Shown here: in pieces, positions 4,466 to 6,692 of the stretch
Layout: each line of letters begins with the position of its first letter
Numbering within the stretch: position 1 is the stretch's first letter
Assembly (NCBI GenBank): GCA_027620105.1
Contig: JAQCIA010000114.1
Location: forward strand, 1-6,692
Reading direction: 5' to 3'
From: Verrucomicrobiota bacterium
Lineage (GTDB): Bacteria; Verrucomicrobiota; Kiritimatiellia; UBA8416; JAIOPI01
DNA: 6,692 nucleotides
Program-made: the position numbers and the translations under genes
The notes under the pieces: generated by a model
Told to the model about the DNA's origin: nothing
Database searches by the model: none
Seen by the model: the letters and a program-made list of their open reading frames with translations, nothing else

Positions 4466-5599
4466 ATGCAATCTGATCACAAATTGAAACGTGTGCTTTT
4501 TCGCTTGCTTGCGGTTGGCCTGGCCGTTGGTTTGACGGGCTTGCTGATCGAGGGCGGTCTGCGGCTGGCCTACTACATCGACTTCAAGCGCGGTGGCGAT
4601 CTGCACCGTCGCCTGGAACGTTCCCAGCAGACGGCTTTGGGGCGGACGCGCGGAGGGTTGGATATGTCCGGTCTCGTGCAGCCCAGTGCCCACGCCGATA
4701 TCGTGTATGAGTTGAAGCCAGACATCGATGGGAGTTTTCGCGGCAAGGATCTGCGCACGAACAAGCATCGCTTTCGCGGGACGGATGTGACGGTTGATAA
4801 ACCGGCGGGCGTGAAGCGCATCGTTGGGATCGGCGATTCGGTGATGTTCGGGTGGGGGGTGACCGACGACGAATACTATTTGCGTGAGTTGGAGGTGGCC
4901 CTGAACGCGCGCGCCGCGGAGGGGCAGCGCTATGAATGTCTCAACCTGGCGGTGCCGGGGTATAACACCTGTATGGAGGTTGCCACGTTGGCGCACAAGG
5001 GGCTGGCCTTCGATCCCGATCTGGTGCTCATCCAATTTATCAACAACGATTTTGGGTTGCCGCTGTTCATGGAGCGCCCGCGCACCGGGCTGGCACTGAA
5101 CGAATCCTATTTGTTGAGCATGATTCGGCGCCGGTTGTCCTGGTCAACTGGCACGGCGGACACATATCTGGTTGGCGTGCGCGACAAGACCCTCTCGAAA
5201 AAGGAAATGAGACGCACAGCCGGGCATTATTACGACATGGTGGGGGCGTCGGGCTTTGAGCGCGCCATGCTGCAGCTTGCGCGGTTGACGGGGCATGCGT
5301 TGCCGGAAGGTGGTGGTGAGGCGGCCAAGTATGTTCCGGTGGTGTTCATGCGTGGCACGATGATGCGTGGCCAGGGCGAGCTCATCGAATTGTTGTGCAA
5401 GCGGTACGGTTTTGAGCTGCTGGATATCGGTCCCTACACGACGCATTGGATGGGGGCGCACGGGTACTCGACGGATCCGGGCGAGATCAGGAAAACGGTG
5501 CGCATCGGACCCGGGGATACGCATCCGAATCCGCTCGGGCACAAAATATACGCGGCGGGGCTGGTGGAGAAATTGCAGGCGCTGGGGTTCGTGCCGTAA
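4466..5599 (+). CDS. Membrane-anchored SGNH/GDSL-family hydrolase
   Basis: This 377-residue protein has one N-terminal membrane helix (about 10-28) after a basic start, so the catalytic domain probably lies outside the inner membrane. A conserved-looking lead-in, IVYELKPDIDGSFRG (79-93), precedes the SGNH core. Block I is VGIGDSVMFGWG with S125 as nucleophile; the block II glycine is G165 in LAVPGYNT; block III is FINND with N194; and block V is GDTHPNPLGH with D351 and H353. All four expected residues are therefore present. Family members are esterases or acetyl transfer/removal enzymes on carbohydrates, and many of this layout sit near surface-polysaccharide genes, but no such context is visible here, so the substrate is unknown. 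ATG 4466 has only a weak upstream SD. The gene is divergent from hemW across 90 bp. Confidence 0.85.
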   Translation: MQSDHKLKRVLFRLLAVGLAVGLTGLLIEGGLRLAYYIDFKRGGDLHRRLERSQQTALGRTRGGLDMSGLVQPSAHADIVYELKPDIDGSFRGKDLRTNKHRFRGTDVTVDKPAGVKRIVGIGDSVMFGWGVTDDEYYLRELEVALNARAAEGQRYECLNLAVPGYNTCMEVATLAHKGLAFDPDLVLIQFINNDFGLPLFMERPRTGLALNESYLLSMIRRRLSWSTGTADTYLVGVRDKTLSKKEMRRTAGHYYDMVGASGFERAMLQLARLTGHALPEGGGEAAKYVPVVFMRGTMMRGQGELIELLCKRYGFELLDIGPYTTHWMGAHGYSTDPGEIRKTVRIGPGDTHPNPLGHKIYAAGLVEKLQALGFVP

Positions 5600-5624
5600 G
5601 GCATGGACTACTCCGGTTCGTGCC
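5586..5624 (+). repeat. 10-bp direct repeat across the end of the SGNH gene
   Basis: GGTTCGTGCC is found at 5586-5595, just before the TAA, and again at 5615-5624 in the intergenic DNA. The 29-bp offset suggests a small duplication or chance. No function is evident. Confidence 0.5.
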
Positions 5625-5638
5625 CCTTTTGAACGATT

Positions 5639-5655
5639 GCCGCACAGGGTGCGGC
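5639..5655. terminator. Hairpin between convergent genes, possible terminator
   Basis: GCCGCAC (5639-5645) and GTGCGGC (5649-5655) form a perfect 7-bp GC-rich stem with a three-base loop. It lies 40 bp after the stop of the SGNH gene and 19 bp after the stop of the minus-strand gene at 5674, the expected place for a shared bidirectional terminator. Neither side has a real T-run, so intrinsic termination would be weak. Confidence 0.45.
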
Positions 5656-5673
5656 CACTACGGTGACAAGTCC

Positions 5674-6252
5674 CTATTCCGCCATGACTTGACTGGTCAG
5701 GTCCACGCCGGCGCTATACCAAGGCGACCAGGCGGTGTCGCCGTAAGTCGGTAACGCGTGGCCACGGGCATCCTTCATGCCGGACACGCAATCCGGTTGA
5801 TGCGCGAAGGCGAGCGGGAGGGCGCGGCGAAAGTCGTGGCCCAGTGCCGCATACGACTTGGTCAGTGCACAGCGCCGCGCGCGGCTTGCGAGCGCCTGGT
5901 CGCGCGATTGCGTCTGCTCGCGCGCATCGGGCGCGGCGACGTTGATGATTTCCCAAGGGGCGGCATTGGCCGACAGCGCAGGTGTCGGTTTCGCGGCATG
6001 TGTCGCCACGCCTGTTGGCGCAGGGGAAGGGCTGGCAAAGGTTCCCATGCTGATAAAGCCGACGACTCCGTTCGTGAGGAAGACCAGCGTCTGTCCATAG
6101 AAGGCAAGCGTTCCGTCGCCCGTTTCGATCACGCGAGTGGGGTTGCCTTGCAATGCCTGCAAGGTGCTTGCGGAGTCGCCAATCTGAATCAGGCATTCGC
6201 CGAGCGCCGAAAGGCACAAGGCCAGACTGAGGAAAGCAACCGTGAACTTCAT
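5674..6252 (-). CDS. Exported protein with BamE/SmpA-like N-terminal module
   Basis: This 192-residue protein is of unknown function. The start at 6252 is chosen over 6267 because AGGTGG (complement of 6259-6264) sits six bases upstream. Residues 1-18 form a signal peptide (MKFTVAFLSLALCLSALG). The E at 19 before C20 argues against a lipobox. Residues 22-68 read IQIGDSASTLQALQGNPTRV, then DGTLAFYGQTLVF and GVVGFISMG. This G-S...L...G.P...YG...F..G.V spacing is typical of small BamE/SmpA-like repeats of exported proteins, as I recall the family. An Ala/Pro/Thr-rich linker (71-101) follows, then a C-terminal domain of about 90 residues, with two cysteines, that I do not recognise. The upstream gene on the same strand ends 120 bp away, so the two may be cotranscribed. 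Confidence 0.7.
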   Translation of the reverse strand: MKFTVAFLSLALCLSALGECLIQIGDSASTLQALQGNPTRVIETGDGTLAFYGQTLVFLTNGVVGFISMGTFASPSPAPTGVATHAAKPTPALSANAAPWEIINVAAPDAREQTQSRDQALASRARRCALTKSYAALGHDFRRALPLAFAHQPDCVSGMKDARGHALPTYGDTAWSPWYSAGVDLTSQVMAE

Positions 6253-6330
6253 GCGGATCCACCTCATTCCACTGAATGCGCTTGTATCCTTAACGCAGGC
6301 GACAGTGTGGATATTGTGGTCCGAGCGCTG

Positions 6331-6350
6331 GGGAAATCCCTTGGGATCCC
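6331..6350. other. Two adjacent GGG/CCC palindromes
   Basis: GGGAAATCCC (6331-6340, near-palindromic) is followed after TT by the perfect palindrome GGGATCCC (6343-6350). They lie in the 120-bp gap between two minus-strand genes, about 23-42 bases after the stop of the upstream one. They might form a weak transcription stop or a protein-binding site; nothing in the sequence decides this. Confidence 0.3.
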
Positions 6351-6372
6351 GTGCGCGTGCAGCGAGAGGGGC

Positions 6373-6692
6373 TCAAGGTTTCGGCTGATAGCGCGCGGCG
6401 AGAACCTCCGCTGAGGGCAGTTCGGCGTAGGTTTCCCCCTGCGGGCCAATGTAGCGGTCGGGCAATTTCACGAGTCGAAGCGCGAAAGATGTACCGCTGG
6501 GCAGAGACAATGGGACAGAGACGAGTTCCACGCCGGGCGTTAAGTTGTGTGGGCGCGTCAATTCCGCAGGCGTTGGCTTCTTCACTTTCGCCGGCTTTGC
6601 GTGGTGACGGTAGGCAGTCGGTGCGTACAGGTGGGGCCGGTAGCTGTAGGGAAAGGACTGATAACGGTAGCCGGGGTCGCTGTAGCCGCGGT
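6373..6692 (-). CDS. Tyr/Pro-rich protein of unknown function, C-terminal part
   Basis: The frame ending with TGA at 6373-6375 stays open to the right edge, so the gene is truncated by the window, with about 106 residues visible. An internal GTG at 6585 is probably not its start. The upstream half is rich in Tyr, Pro and His (RGYSDPGYRYQSFPYSYRP and onward to RHHAKPAKVKKPTP). This resembles the low-complexity segments of exported or cell-wall-linked proteins. The last 70 residues form a more ordered segment with VELVSVPLSLPSG, ALRLVKLPDRYIGPQGETYAELPS and the ending ARYQPKP. I do not recognise the family. It could be the first gene of a pair with the exported protein at 5674-6252. Confidence 0.65.
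   Translation of the reverse strand, partial: RGYSDPGYRYQSFPYSYRPHLYAPTAYRHHAKPAKVKKPTPAELTRPHNLTPGVELVSVPLSLPSGTSFALRLVKLPDRYIGPQGETYAELPSAEVLAARYQPKP

Noticed and set aside
5758..6414. A 218-residue plus-strand open frame opposite the BamE-like gene.
   Set aside because: It has no recognisable motif or ribosome binding site. The minus-strand frame has a signal peptide, a good SD and a known-type repeat.

Overview
This is a GC-rich bacterial window with two kinds of content. The left sixth (about 1-1119) reads as part of an integron gene-cassette array. The rest (about 1120-6692) reads as ordinary chromosome. No rRNA, tRNA, CRISPR array, insertion sequence or integron integrase gene is visible. 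The host cannot be identified. The membrane-anchored SGNH protein and the secreted proteins of unknown function would fit an environmental bacterium, perhaps of the Planctomycetes-Verrucomicrobia-Chlamydiae group or a proteobacterium, but this is a weak inference.

Cassette region. A short C-terminal gene remnant (1-41) is followed by a weak attC-like site (44-99). Next is a vapBC type II toxin-antitoxin pair (140-798) with its own probable operator and promoter. Its attC-like hairpin (749-806) is read through by the end of vapC. A second cassette (801-1119) carries a small protein of unknown function. Its attC (1062-1125) has an R'' box that is the exact complement of the cassette's first six bases, which is the expected signature of a genuine cassette. 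The three core sites share the form GTTRRCM instead of the textbook GTTRRRY.

Right of the last core site, a minus-strand gene of unknown function (1120-1668) takes its stop codon from the core site itself. It is divergent from a long-chain chromate transporter gene, chrA (1821-3194). chrA converges on a hemW-family radical SAM gene (3218-4375, minus), which is divergent from a membrane-anchored SGNH/GDSL hydrolase gene (4466-5599). A GC-rich hairpin separates the hydrolase from two minus-strand genes for probably exported proteins: one with a BamE/SmpA-like N-terminal module (5674-6252), and the C-terminal part of a Tyr/Pro-rich protein that runs off the right edge (6373-6692).

The genes do not form one pathway. 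vapBC is the kind of module that stabilises cassette arrays, and chrA would export chromate. The most interesting part is the cassette array: a toxin gene whose tail is encoded by a recombination site, tight coupling between neighbouring cassettes across a junction, and an unknown gene anchored at the array boundary.
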